Source: Hordeum vulgare subsp. vulgare (Eukaryota > Streptophyta > Magnoliopsida > Poales > Poaceae). From it: DNA of 64,000 bases. Below are positions 10,707 through 20,964 of the stretch, piece after piece. Numbering within the stretch: position 1 is the first letter of the stretch; every line of letters starts with the position of its first letter. The stretch is taken from the NCBI RefSeq assembly GCF_904849725.1, contig NC_058523.1, positions 172,404,689 through 172,468,688 on the forward strand, read 5' to 3'. Position numbers and translations under genes: made by a program. Under the pieces are notes generated by a model. The model did no database searches. It was not told the DNA's origin and worked only from the letters and a program-made list of their open reading frames with translations.

Positions 10707-12527
10707 TGTTGGGGAACGTCGCATGGGAAAGAAAATTTTTCCTACGCGCACGAAGACCTATCATGGTGATGTCCATCTACGAGAGGGGATGAGTGATCTA
10801 CGTACCCTTGTAGATCGTACAGCAGAAGCGTTAGAGAACGCGGTTGATGTAGTGGAACGTCCTCACGTCCCTCGATCCACCCCGCGAACAATCCCGCGAT
10901 CAGTCCCACGATCTAGTACCGAACGGACGGCACCTCCGCGTTCAGGACACGTACAGCTCGACGATGATCTCGGCCTTCTTGATACAGCAAGAGATACGGA
11001 GAGGTAGAAGAGTTCTCCGGCAGCGTGACGGCGCTCCGGAGGTTGGTGATGATCTCGTCTCAGCAGGGCTCCGCCCGAGCTCCGCAGAAACGCGATCTAG
11101 AGGAAAAACTATGGAGGTATGTGGTCGGGCAGCCATGAGAAAGTCGTCTTCAATCTGCCCTAAAAGCCCCATATATATAGGAGGAGGGAGGGGGACCTTT
11201 CCTTGGGGTCCAAGGGACCCTCAAGGGGTCGGCCGAGCCAAGGGGGGGAGGACTCCCCCCCCAAACCGAGTTGGACTTGTTTTGGTGGGAGGAGTCCCCC
11301 TCCCTTCCCACTTCTTCCCTCTTTTTCTTTTCTTTTTCCTTTGATTTCCTTCTCTTGGCGCATAGGCCCCCTTGGGGCTGTCCCACCAGCCCACTAAGGG
11401 CTGGTGTGCCTCCCCAAAGCCTATGGGCTTCCCCGGGGTGGGTTGCCCCCCCGGTGAACTCCCGGAACCGATTCGTCATTCCCAGTACATTCCCGGAAAC
11501 TCCGAAAACCTTCCGGTAATCAAATGAGGTCATCCTATATATCAATCTTCGTTTCCGGACCATTCCGAAAACCCTCGTGACGTCCGTGATCTCATTCGGG
11601 ACTCCGAACAACATTCGGTAACCAACCATATAACTCAAATACGCATAAAACAACGTCGAACCTTAAGTGTGCAGACCCTGCGGGTTCGAGAACTATGTAG
11701 ACATGACCCGAGGGACTCCTCGGTCAATATCCAATAGCGGGACTTGGATGCCCATATTGGATCCTACATATTCTACGAAGATCTTATCGTTTGAACCTCA
11801 GTGCCAAGGATTCGTATAATCCCGTATGTCATTCCCTTTGTCCTTCGGTATGTTACTTGCCCGAGATTCGATCGTCAGTATCCGCATACCTATTTCAATC
11901 TCGTTTACCGGCAAGTCTCTTTACTCGTTCCGTAATACAAGATCCCTCAACTTACACTAACTTACATTGCTTGCAAGGCTTGTGTGTGATGTTGTGTTAC
12001 CGAGTGGGCCCCGAGATACCTCTCCGTCACACGGAGTGACAAATCCCAGTCTTGATCCATACTAACTCAACTAACACCTTCGGAGATACCTGTAGAGCAT
12101 CTTTATAGTCACCCAGTTACGTTGCGACGTTTGATACACACAAAGCATTCCTCCGGTGTCAGTGAGTTATATGATCTCATAGTCATAGGAATAAATACTT
12201 GACACGCAGAAAACAGTAGCAACAAAATGACACGATCAACATGCTACGTCTATTAGTTTGGGTCTAGTCCATCACGTGATTCTCCTAATGACGTGATCCA
12301 GTTATCAAGCAACAACACCTTGTTCATAATCAGAAGACACTGACTATCATCGATCAACTGGCTAGCCAACTAGAGGCATGCTAGGGACGGTGTTTTGTCT
12401 ATGTATCCACACATGTAAATGAGTCTTCATTCAATACAATTATAGCATGGATAATAAACTATTATCTTGATATAGTAATTATAATAATAACTATATTTAT
12501 CATTGCCTCTAGGGCATAATTCCAACA
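10707..12527 (-). repeat. Angela-1 5' LTR
   Basis: The right-hand LTR is 1821 bp and begins TGTTGGAATTATGCC on the minus strand. It contains the element promoter (see 11171-11180). It has the same length as the other LTR of this element. Confidence 0.95.
11171..11180 (-). promoter_or_regulatory. TATA-like box of the Angela-1 5' LTR
   Basis: CTATATATAT on the minus strand, about 1350 nt into the 5' LTR and about 465 nt before its end. This is the usual spacing for the LTR promoter and leaves R and U5 downstream. It is conserved at 4061-4070 in the other LTR. No transcript evidence is available from sequence alone. Confidence 0.6.
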
Positions 12528-13285
12528 TAAGTTACTGTAGAGCACAATGCCACTTTCTTGCGTTGGTTCAAAGAGCAAGTTCATGCTAATCCCACAGAAG
12601 AGGGCAGTGCAGACGGGTTTATCATACACGTCTTAGCACATGGCCCTGCTCCCAAACTCGCATCCTATGAGGCATACAATATGAACAGGTACACGTTCAA
12701 CACGGAGGCAAAAGAAATGGACGGTGATTACCAGAACTCAGGGGTGATGATTGAATGCATGACCGACTCCAAAGGCACAACTGAAAGATTCTAAGGAAGG
12801 TCCGAATAGATCTGGGAGCTTAACTACGCTGGAATGCACCATACGACAATGTTCGTGTCAGGTGGGCTAATGTCGTTGTATGAGAAAACAAGTATTTCAC
12901 TACCATGTTTATACCCAACGTGAAGAGCGCTACCGTGAACGTTAACGTCATCGCCAAAACTAAGCCATGGATACACGGTAAGCACGTGACACAATGCTTC
13001 TTCATAACCGACCCGACCAATCCCAGCTGTGATGTCGTGAGGAGAGGCAAAATGAACATCGTCGAAATGGATGGAGTCACCAACGAGGAAGACTACGACC
13101 AATACGGCAACCCGGTGAGGGAAGATGACGATGACGATGAAGCATACGCGAAAACAAGAATCAATACTACATTACCTAAGAAAGATTTTACTCTATGGTG
13201 CCAGAAAAGGAGAATCAAGACAATGAACAAGAAGACGCCTAATGTGAAACGTCTTCGACGCAGCTCAGAAACAATCATTTATATA
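12528..13285 (+). pseudogene. CACTA TNP2-like transposase, block 3 (DUF4216 region)
   Basis: The CACTA-A transposase resumes after the copia insertion: VEHNATFLRWFKEQV follows the DEV interrupted at 3596. The open piece 12558-12794 reaches NMNRYTFNTEAKEMDGDYQN. It then breaks at a TAA (12792-12794), continues with an IWELNYAGMHHTTMF stretch and changes frame into FIPNVKSATVNVNV and CFFITDPTNPSCDVV (12905-13285). An acidic DEDDDD-like tail is typical of the C-terminus of grass CACTA transposases. A lysine/arginine-rich end (NVKRLRRSSE) precedes an A-rich non-coding tail at about 13290-13545. The domain call (DUF4216) is by recognition. Confidence 0.85.
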
Positions 13286-13540
13286 TATGTATATATTTTG
13301 TGTACGCACTTAAGTATACATCATATCCCCTTCAATTACCACCACATGGTTCCAGATATATTCGTGCAGTGTGGGAGGGCGACGTTCTCGTCCACTACTG
13401 CGTGCGAGGCCGTCGGGATAAAAACAAAAAACAAAAAAGGGACAAAGCAATAAAAAAAAGAATAGTGAACAGAAAAGGGAAGTAAAATAATAAAAATAAA
13501 ATAAAAATAAATAAAAATAAATAATTAAAAAAGTAAAAAG
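13286..13540 (+). other. A/T-rich sequence downstream of the CACTA-A transposase
   Basis: AT-rich, ending in a run of AATAAAA-like repeats (about 13480-13535). It is probably the 3' untranslated part of the dead transposase gene. Nothing else was recognised. Confidence 0.4.
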
Positions 13541-13665
13541 ATATGTGTAGCGCTGGATTAGAACCAGCGCTACTACTAAGTCAGCAGTAGCGCTGGATTA
13601 GAACCATCGCTATTCCTCAGTTAGCAGTAGCGCTCATTCTAATCCAGCGCTACTGCTATGTTGAG
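13541..13665 (+). repeat. CACTA-type palindromic repeats (internal array)
   Basis: Four to five copies of a GTAGCGCTGG / CCAGCGCTAC motif in alternating orientation. Pairs form short palindromes, for example GTAGCGCTGG then ATTAGAA then CCAGCGCTAC. The same motif forms the subterminal array at 15350-15579. In CACTA elements such motifs are typically bound by the TNPA-type protein. Its position about 2 kb inside the terminus is unusual. Confidence 0.65.
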
Positions 13666-13675
13666 TTAACCCCCC

Positions 13676-13985
13676 CTGTGCAGGCTCAAAATTTCTTAAC
13701 TCCCCCACTACTATGTCGCTCCCATCGCCGCCCTGCCCGCCCTCGACTTTGATGCTGGTCGTCGCCTGAGAAGGAGGAAGAGGAGGAAGAACTGATCCTG
13801 CTGGTGCACGTGATGTCGCCGCCCTGCCACCCTCGACCTCGACACTGGTCGTCGCCCGAGAAGGAAGAGGAGGAGGAACAAATCCTGCTGGTGCATGCAA
13901 CGCCGCCGGAGGTACTCCCGCCTTCTCATCCCCCCTCCATATGTACATCCATCTCCATTTCTTGACCTCTCGGTGGAACAAGTTA
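13676..13985 (-). other. Proline-rich open stretch with a duplicated ~34-residue unit
   Basis: On the minus strand one frame encodes two copies of a unit shaped APAG..PPLP....TTS.(E/K)VEGG, then a non-repetitive tail. I do not recognise it. It could be a remnant of another CACTA reading frame or a chance frame in GC-rich repeat DNA. It has no clear start context. Confidence 0.3.
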
Positions 13986-13989
13986 GGAA

Positions 13990-14750
13990 CGTATCTACAA
14001 CACTTTCAGGTTCAGTAAATTCAGTCCAAGTAACCGGCTTTTAAGTGCCTTGCGTGCCCTGCCCTACTAAACATGCACATCTGAAAGAAAACTAGCACTA
14101 ATGGCTTTTCTGTATAGGTATTCTTGTTGACCTCGCGAAATTATCTGTTGTTGGAAATTCAACGGGCCTATAGGCTATTTGAACCTCAACGAACCTAGTG
14201 AATGTATTTACGTTTTTGTACTAGGCTTTTTAATTAATTAGGGCAGCGAACCCTAGTTGTGGAAACTAGTTCAATAGGATTGAATTATTGTACCGCATTG
14301 ATAGTGAAAGCTTGATGCATTCCTTGCAATATGTGTCCATACCGACCTCATGGTTTGATGAAATAGTTCTGGGAATATTTGCGTGATGTAAAATTAGAAG
14401 GTAGGGACATGATGAAGTTGTCAGGGGGTAGTTGTCAAGCTGAAATGGTGTTCGGAATAAGGTGTCGTTGTTAGCTGGAGTTTACCATTGTTACAGTGTA
14501 CCCACCATAAATGATAGTAATTCCAACTTAATATTTATTAGTTTGCAGTTACTCTTGTTATCTAGTAATAGAGTTAAATTGTATGTACAAAAAAAGAAGC
14601 TTTCTGTTAATATCCGTAGAATGCAGAATTGTGTGCTTTCAACGTCATGTGAATCCTGTGAGATAGTTGATTTCGAGAAAGAACAAGCTGAATTATGGCC
14701 TACTGCTCCATGTCTTAGTCTTCTAGAATAGGTCAAGAGAATTTCCGAGT
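13990..14750. other. Internal CACTA-A sequence without a recognised gene
   Basis: Moderately AT-rich, with only short frames (up to about 90 codons) that resemble nothing I know. It lies between the proline-rich stretch and the foldback and is probably CACTA-A filler. Confidence 0.3.
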
Positions 14751-14752
14751 GA

Positions 14753-14940
14753 CCTATATTTTTCCAGAATGTTGATTCATTTCCGTTCCGGCAAATTTCA
14801 GGCGCTTCATATGTCCACTTTTTAGCGAAGGTCATGTCGTAAATTTCCCTGAATTTCGGCATGACTTGTGCTAGAAACTAGGACATATCGAGTGCCCAGG
14901 AATTGCCGAAAGGGGAATGAATCAACATTCCAACCAAATA
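14753..14940. repeat. Imperfect ~190-bp foldback (arms of ~92 bp)
   Basis: 14753-14844 and the reverse complement of 14851-14943 match along nearly their full length. Both start CCTATATTT and share GAATGTTGATTCATT, CGGCAA, ATATGTCC and a GTCATG(T/C)CG block. By eye about three quarters of positions pair, and the apex is only a few bases. It could fold into a long hairpin in RNA. It lies inside CACTA-A, about 640 bp before the terminus. Confidence 0.7.
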
Positions 14941-14949
14941 TAGGCCCAT

Positions 14950-15349
14950 TTTTATTATTCATGTTATTCGTCCTGGAATTAAACTATTATACTTAAATAC
15001 TTGTAGGAAATTAATATGTCTATCCACGACGAAGCCGGGGGTTCTAGTCGCCTCGAAGAAGACTATTTTTAGGAAGCAAATCTTTTTTTCAATTACCTTG
15101 AAGAACACCTTTTTTTCATATCGCTATTTTGGAGATATGATGATATTTGTGTTGGATAATGATGATGATGACGGTATGACAAGACTACTTTATGTGTATG
15201 ATATGATGAGAATAATGTATGTTTACTATGATATGATGAAACTACAGTATCGAGCATGCACAAATAGCACACAAATACGTAGAGGAGGAATAAATATGTG
15301 AACGTATGAATTAGCAGAATAAGGCACAAATATTAGTAGTATGCTGTTG
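14950..15349 (+). other. CACTA-A internal AT-rich sequence
   Basis: Contains degenerate TATGATATGATGA-like runs at about 15150-15245. I recognise no gene. Confidence 0.4.
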
Positions 15350-15579
15350 GGCATCTAGTAGCAGCGCTGGGTTATCAGCAGCACTTGTTATAGTGCAGCG
15401 CTACGGATAGTCAGTAGTAGTGTTGTTCCATACATCGCTACTACTAACTATACTTACTAGTAGCGCTGGTTGGAAAAGCGCTACTCCTAAAACATAGCTG
15501 TAGCGCCTTAGCAGTAGCGCTGCCACCAACGCTACTAGTACGGGTAAATCCAGCGCTACTACTAGGCTTTCTCCTAGTA
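15350..15579 (+). repeat. CACTA-A 3' subterminal repeats and terminus
   Basis: At least eight copies, in both orientations, of a motif around AGTAGCGCTGG / CCAGCGCTAC. They run up to the terminus GGCTTTCTCCTAGTA (15565-15579). Its reverse complement TACTAGGAGAAAGCC matches a CACTAGGAGAAAGCC-type terminal repeat except for the first base. The three bases after it are GAG. The partner 3-bp duplication would lie outside the window. Confidence 0.75.
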
Positions 15580-16572
15580 GAGCCACCATACCTACCTATA
15601 TACGGTATTACACTACCATTTTAAGTAAATTTGTATGTCCCACCTCTAATATTGAAATAAACTTCTGTTTTGTGCACTCGTACCGCTCATGGAGCAATGA
15701 TGCAGTCGGTATCTTCCATGCTAAATAAGTTATTCTCAAGATGGTCGTTTATTCATTGTCATTAGAAAAGACAGGTTGGTAAAAAGAATGCAAAGTCCAG
15801 CATAATCAAAATTAAATTAAGCAAAATGCCTGGGGACAGTTGATATGTGGGAGGGCACTCGTGAATTCGGCTAGCCATGGTTCGTGTATGGATGGTGGAA
15901 AGGAGTAAACTTTATAATTCTGTTTGGGAACCGCCAATAATGAGTTTCACATGGAATATATTGAAAACCTTTGTCCTAACAGTGACAGAAAAGTGCATAA
16001 CCCAAAAACTATGATTTCATTCTTGTTTTAAACTTTGAGCTCTGGCACCTCTTCAAATAAATGCTTCCCTCTTCAAATGGCCTACTTATTTACTTTTATA
16101 TTGAGTCATCGCCTTTTTAATAAACGCACGAGACTCGAGATCACTATTGTCATTCTTATGCCTTTAGTCTAATTAATATTGGATGTGAGAATGAACAGGA
16201 TTTTTTCTACCTTGAATTGTAATGTTTAGTTGCTGCTTGAACCTGAGAGGTGCTCTGCATTTATGTTTAGCAGTCTCACAAAGGGCTAGCGAGATACCAT
16301 GTCACCATATTATATTATCATTGTTTTGACAAGTTGTTGGCATGTGGAATATCTTATTATTGCTTGCTACTTGGCTATGTATTGCCATGATTGAATATGA
16401 TAATTAATTGTTATCATGGATATGACTACTCATGACTTATGCTAAAAACATGAATAGTAGCTAATCGTATATATGGCAACAAGAACAAAATAGTTTGTAA
16501 AAATTTCTTTGTCACTTTTAGTGTATCAACTAAATTGCCTCACGACAAGCAATGAGTTGAGCTTAAGGGAGT
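15580..16572 (+). other. 3' internal tail of a gypsy-like element, with polypurine tract
   Basis: About 1 kb of non-coding sequence that I recognise as the region between pol and the 3' LTR of a high-copy Triticeae LTR element. It is followed at once by the LTR at 16573. The last bases, GAGCTTAAGGGAGT (16559-16572), form the polypurine tract. CACTA-A interrupts it on the left, so the rest of the element should lie left of the window. No coding capacity was seen. Confidence 0.65.
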
Positions 16573-18950
16573 TGATACATCTCCAACGTATCTACTTTTC
16601 CAAATACGTTTGCTCTAGTTTTGGACTTTGATTTGCATAATTTGAATGGAACTAACCCGGACTGATGTTCTTTTTAGCAAAATTACCTTTGTGTTATTTT
16701 TGTGCAGAAACAAAAATTCTCGAAATTGGACGAAACTTTTTGTAAATTATTTTTGAAATATATAATGAATTATGGAGTGAAGATCCACGGGAGGGTCTTC
16801 CCAGGCCCCATGGGCGTGCCTTGATGGCTTATGGGAACCACGTGGCTCCTCGGACCCTAATTCAAGTCCTATAAATTCACATCTTCGAGAAAAAAATTGG
16901 AGAGAAGATTTCATTGTGTTTTACGAAACAGAGCCACCGCCACCTCTTGTTCTTCCTCGTGAGGTCTGATTTGGAGTCCTTTGGGGGTTTAGAGGGGGGG
17001 GGTTCCAATTCCATGATGCTCACCATTGGGAGCGAGTGATTGCTTAATAGGCTCGTTGGATGGTGAGGAGGTTTGTATCAGATTGATCATGTAATTGAGT
17101 TATGTTTTATAGGTCTTGATCCCTAGTGTCCACTAGGTTCTCAGATTGATGTTGCTATGACTATGCTATGCTTAATGCTTGTCACTATGGCTCGAATCCC
17201 ATGATTTCAGATCTGAACCAATTATGTTTTCATGAATATAAGAGTGATTTGTATCCTATCTTGCAAGTTGTAGTCACCTATTACCTGCCATGATCTGCAT
17301 GCCCCAAGGTTACAACAATTGGGATTTGTTCCAGTGATTATCGTAGTTTGAGGAGTTCATGTATTCACCATGTGTTAATCCTTTGTTCCGGTTCTCTATT
17401 AAAAGGAGGCCTTAATATCTTTAAGTTTCCAATAGCCACCCACTACAACTGGAGGGTAGGACAAAAGATGTCATGCAAGTTCTTAACGCAAGCACGCATG
17501 GCTATATACAGAATACATGCCTACATTATATAGATGAATTGTCGCTAGTTCTATGTCTCTCTGATGTGTAACTATCACTCTAGTATGTAACTGTCTCTCC
17601 CCAGCATCTCGTTGGCACTAGTTTAGGCGGCTCCGCTTACTTCGCCGCCCCTTGCCTTTCTCAGCGACCTAGAGTTTCTATTTGGGAGCTATGTCCGTGA
17701 CGACCGATGTCAGAGATTGGGAGAGTGGAATGGCGCAAGTCCATGGAGTCGGTCTCAGGTAGGAAGGGCAAAGGAGTCTCAACACCCCATGCAACCCAAC
17801 TTTATGGATGAGGCGGTAGCTACACATGCATTACAAAGAGTGGGGGTGCCATGCTCGCAGAAGTGGCCACACATCTCCCTTGGGCCCATCAGTTGGATGG
17901 CCCCCGTATCGCTTCATCCAAACGGACGGGACATCAAAGTCTCAGGCCCAAGGGCTACTATCGACCTAGTGGGATCCGGGGTACCATGACCCATATGTCG
18001 TTGGCCCTAAGGGTGATGTTGAGCTACGCCGAGTAAGACGGCCCTGCCTCTACTGCTCGTGGGGGGCTGCCTCTGGACCTGCGAACCGTGATGGAGGCCA
18101 CCAGGCATGAGGCGACCTCATGAGGCCCCTCCCACAGGGCGGTCTCATGTGGTTTGGCGCATGGAGCCAGCGGTGGGGTCACGTGCCCATCATGTGGGTG
18201 ACGCACCCGCATGAAGGAAGATGAGAGAGGTTGTGCGAGTAGGCACGACCAGGTACAATTTCCCTTTTGGTTCTTAGGGGGCGGTGCTCGCTGCCCCTCC
18301 AAAAGCAGGTTACAAAATCTTACCATTTTGGTGATAGAGGATCATAACGGATCAGTGTTGCAGGACAGAGGTCGTCGTCGAGCCCACAAACGCGTCAAAA
18401 AGACTATTTTACCATGCAAATACCACCTTTAATTAAGACAGACCTGGATCTTGTCCCCCTTTGAATTGACACCATCTAGCCACCCTTTCTCACCGATATA
18501 TCGGGGAACATGACTAAGGCACTACAAAGGGGGAGGGGCAATGTCCATGTAAGGGGATCGAGACATTGTCTCCCCCAACACCCCGTGTACTGGAGCCTCA
18601 AGCTCCTCCTTTTCCATGCCAACAAAATCACAAGAAGGAGTGTGGTTTGACACCGCATGGTGGCCCGATCCTGGGTAGCATATGTGTCACCGTCATTTCC
18701 GGTGAGGAGGCGTGAGCTCGGTGCCAACATTGTCATGTTTGCCATTCTGATATAGGTCGCAAGCTAGGCCCCCGAGTGTTCAAACCTCGTTCTTGGAGAA
18801 GTTCCTGGATGCTGATCCTAGACTCCGATATTGAGAACTCAACTACTAAGACAATAAATATTCTTGGGCTCCCCTTGTGTCGGATCAACAAATTAGGGTA
18901 TAATACCATCCATGAAGACTATTGCGATCCCTTAAACTCGTGGGTTATCA
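16573..18950 (+). repeat. 3' LTR of the TGATAC...ATCA family, interrupted
   Basis: It starts TGATACATCTCCAACG after the polypurine tract and ends CTCGTGGGTTATCA at 18950. 16573 to about 17580 aligns with the reverse complement of the solo LTR at 1256-2653, with shared text such as GATTTCAGATCTGAACC and TTTGAGGAGTTCATG. About 18806-18950 aligns with the last ~140 bp of the LTR. The ~250-280 bp expected between them is missing or replaced by the foreign stretch 17580-18805. Confidence 0.75.
17580..18805. other. Unidentified ~1.2 kb sequence inside the LTR
   Basis: GC-richer than its surroundings and without a long frame; the best minus-strand frame is 100 codons at 18024-18326. It sits where LTR sequence should be, so it is either an insertion with loss of LTR sequence or a patch transferred from elsewhere. 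I do not recognise its family. I see no clear terminal repeats or target duplication, though both edges are blurred. Confidence 0.5.
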
Positions 18951-20964
18951 AGGCATAGACAGTCGTCCCCTCTAAGAGATCTCTATGAAGATCGAAGACG
19001 TGACCATTTACCATCTCCTCAGAATCACGATGATTATTGCCGCACTCGAACGCCCCCTCTGCAAGATGACGCATACATGAACCAACATTATGACGACACG
19101 CGTCCGTACTCGAATGATCGGAGGTTGAGTCCTCAGCATTGCCTGGGAGGTCTCCGAGGCCCATTACGACGTGAGATGCATTATAGCCCATGGTTTTGTT
19201 GACGGTGGATGGGTCTAGAGTGACGAGCACGACCGAGACACCACGAGTGGATCCGCTCCTTCAGGGCACGAGTGCTTCAGCACGTATATCCGCTCCGCAC
19301 ACATTCTGACCAACTTCAGGTTGGCGACAAGGATTCGCAAGTTCACTCGTGAGTCGAAGCCAGAGGCCTCATTGGAAAATTACCAGTTGGCGGTGGCAAT
19401 GACGATGTGACTATGAAGCATCTGTCGTAGATGCTTGAGGGGTTGGTAAGATCTTGGCTCAACCAGCTTCCACCTGGCTGCATATACTACTGGGATTACC
19501 TGGCCCAAGTCTTCATAAAAACTTTGAAAGGCACATACAAGAGACCGGGAGGACTATCGGAAATGCAGCGCTGTGCCTAGAAAAATAATGAAACTCTCCG
19601 AGAGTACATTCAATGGTGGACAACACTCCACAACATGGTGGATAGGGTCAAAGAGCACAAAGCCATTTGCGCCTTCAAGGTAGGTATCAAATACACTGAG
19701 CTCATCGTAAAGTTCAGACTGGCCGAAATCCTGACCCTTAGCTAGGCTATGGAGATACACAGTCGGTATGGCAATGCTGAAGAGGAAGACCGACTAAGAA
19801 GCGGCAAGAGGGAAACTGGACACGCCCATCAGTCGGGCAACACAAATAAAAAGCAAAAGCCAAAGCCAAAGGTCGTAGCGGTAGATAATGTTTAAGCAGC
19901 GGCTCTGACTGGGAAAAGAAAATGCAAGGGTCGGCTGAAGCCGAAGAAGAAGTGAGCTGGCAAGAAGAAAACCAACCCAAAGGGTGACATTCTTTACTAG
20001 CCTTGCTAGAGTCACACAAAGAAAGACGAAGATAGCAACCTGATTCAACAAAGCACTCCACTCGGGAGTGCCAACTATTCCAGCAAGAAATGGAAGAAGA
20101 GCCCTGTGGGAACAAAGAATAGGATGGTGATGACGAAGGGGGAAAGCATAATTTTGGTTACCCCAACGTGAAGTAAGTCGTTGTGATTATTAAAAATGCC
20201 GAGAGCAAGAGCAAACTGAAGGTCATAAACTAAGAAGTCAACTTGGTTATGCCAACTGTCACCCAATATGTAGACTAGTCCAAGACGCCCATCACATTCG
20301 ATCAGTCGAATCACAAGATCCACATACTGACCCTTGGGCAGCAGCCACTGTTGGTCAATCCGGCCATCAGTGGAGTCCGAATGTGCAAGGTCCTCATGGA
20401 TGGTGGCAATGGATTGAACATCATTTACGTCGACACTCTGAATGTGATGGACATCCCAATGTATTGACCAAGCAAGAGCAGCATGCAATTCCATGGGGTC
20501 ATCCTCGGAAAGAAAGCGAAGTCACCCAACTAGATAGCCCTGAATGTCGTATTCGGATGTGAGAAGAATTTCCGAAAGGAACGACTGACCTTTAAGGTGG
20601 TTGAATTCTGTAGTGCCTATCACGTCATCCCCGGTAGGCTTCCTATGCATGTTTCATGGCCACACCATGCTACGTGTATATTAAGCTTAAGATGCCATGA
20701 CCGAATGGCATGATCACCATCATAGAAAACAAAAAACAACTCAAGAGTGCCTCCAGAAGGGCTCTTAGACAGTCGATAAGCTGATAGCGATGGAAGAGTT
20801 GGACGACTACAAGAAAGGAGTGGACTGAGCTGATCTTCTCTATTCGAAGAAGCGGACTATGGAATCGTCTTTCTAGTCGTCCGGAGATATGAAGCATCTT
20901 TGCGTCCACCCGACAGATATGAATGCATCACTAACCAACATCTCCACAATCTTGATAGCAAATT
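18951..20964 (+). pseudogene. Gypsy-1 gag and protease remnant
   Basis: Degenerate 5' coding part of a Ty3-gypsy element (gypsy-1), read in several frames. An Arg/Asp/Tyr-rich gag N-terminus is at about 18960-19130. The gag core is at about 19380-19790: RSWLNQLPPG, TYKRPGG, NETLREYIQWWTTLHNMV, AICAFKVGIKYTEL and EEEDRLRSGKRE. A lysine-rich run follows. The protease region at about 20330-20720 shows CKVLMDGGNGLNIIYVDTL (the DGG active-site form usual in this clade) and a YIKLKMP-like stretch. Many stops are present. It continues at 30476 after the inserted gag-only element. Confidence 0.8.

Larger units (their letters stand above)
3597..12527 (-). mobile_element. Full-length Angela/WIS/BARE-type Ty1-copia retrotransposon (Angela-1)
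   Basis: An 8931-bp element on the minus strand, bounded by two 1821-bp LTRs of TG...CA type. Order along its own strand: 5' LTR (12527-10707), primer-binding site, untranslated leader, one gag-pol frame (9450-5470), polypurine tract, 3' LTR (5417-3597). Flanks are GAAGT on the left and TAAGT on the right, a 5-bp duplication with one mismatch, and the CACTA transposase frame is continuous across it. By eye I count roughly 25-30 differences between the LTRs. That is about 1.5%, near half a million years at the commonly used grass LTR rate of 1.3e-8 per site per year. It is the youngest element in the window. Confidence 0.95.
372..15579 (+). mobile_element. CACTA (En/Spm) transposon CACTA-A, with nested insertions
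   Basis: A CACTA-superfamily DNA transposon. Its plus strand carries a TNP2-type transposase gene in three blocks (372-1255, 2654-3596, 12528-13285), separated by a solo LTR and a full-length copia element. The right end holds dense subterminal copies of a TAGCAGTAGCGCTGG-type motif. It finishes in CTCCTAGTA at 15571-15579, one base off the expected TAGTG terminus. The left terminus lies outside the window or was removed at the repeat ending at 371. No ORF1 (TNPA-like) gene was recognised downstream of TNP2, where CACTA-B has one. The element is dead: it has frameshifts and stops in addition to the insertions. Confidence 0.85.

Noticed and set aside
15580..16572. Possible host gene fragment or promoter
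   Set aside because: I recognise it as the 3' internal region of an LTR element, followed by its polypurine tract and LTR; no coding frame.
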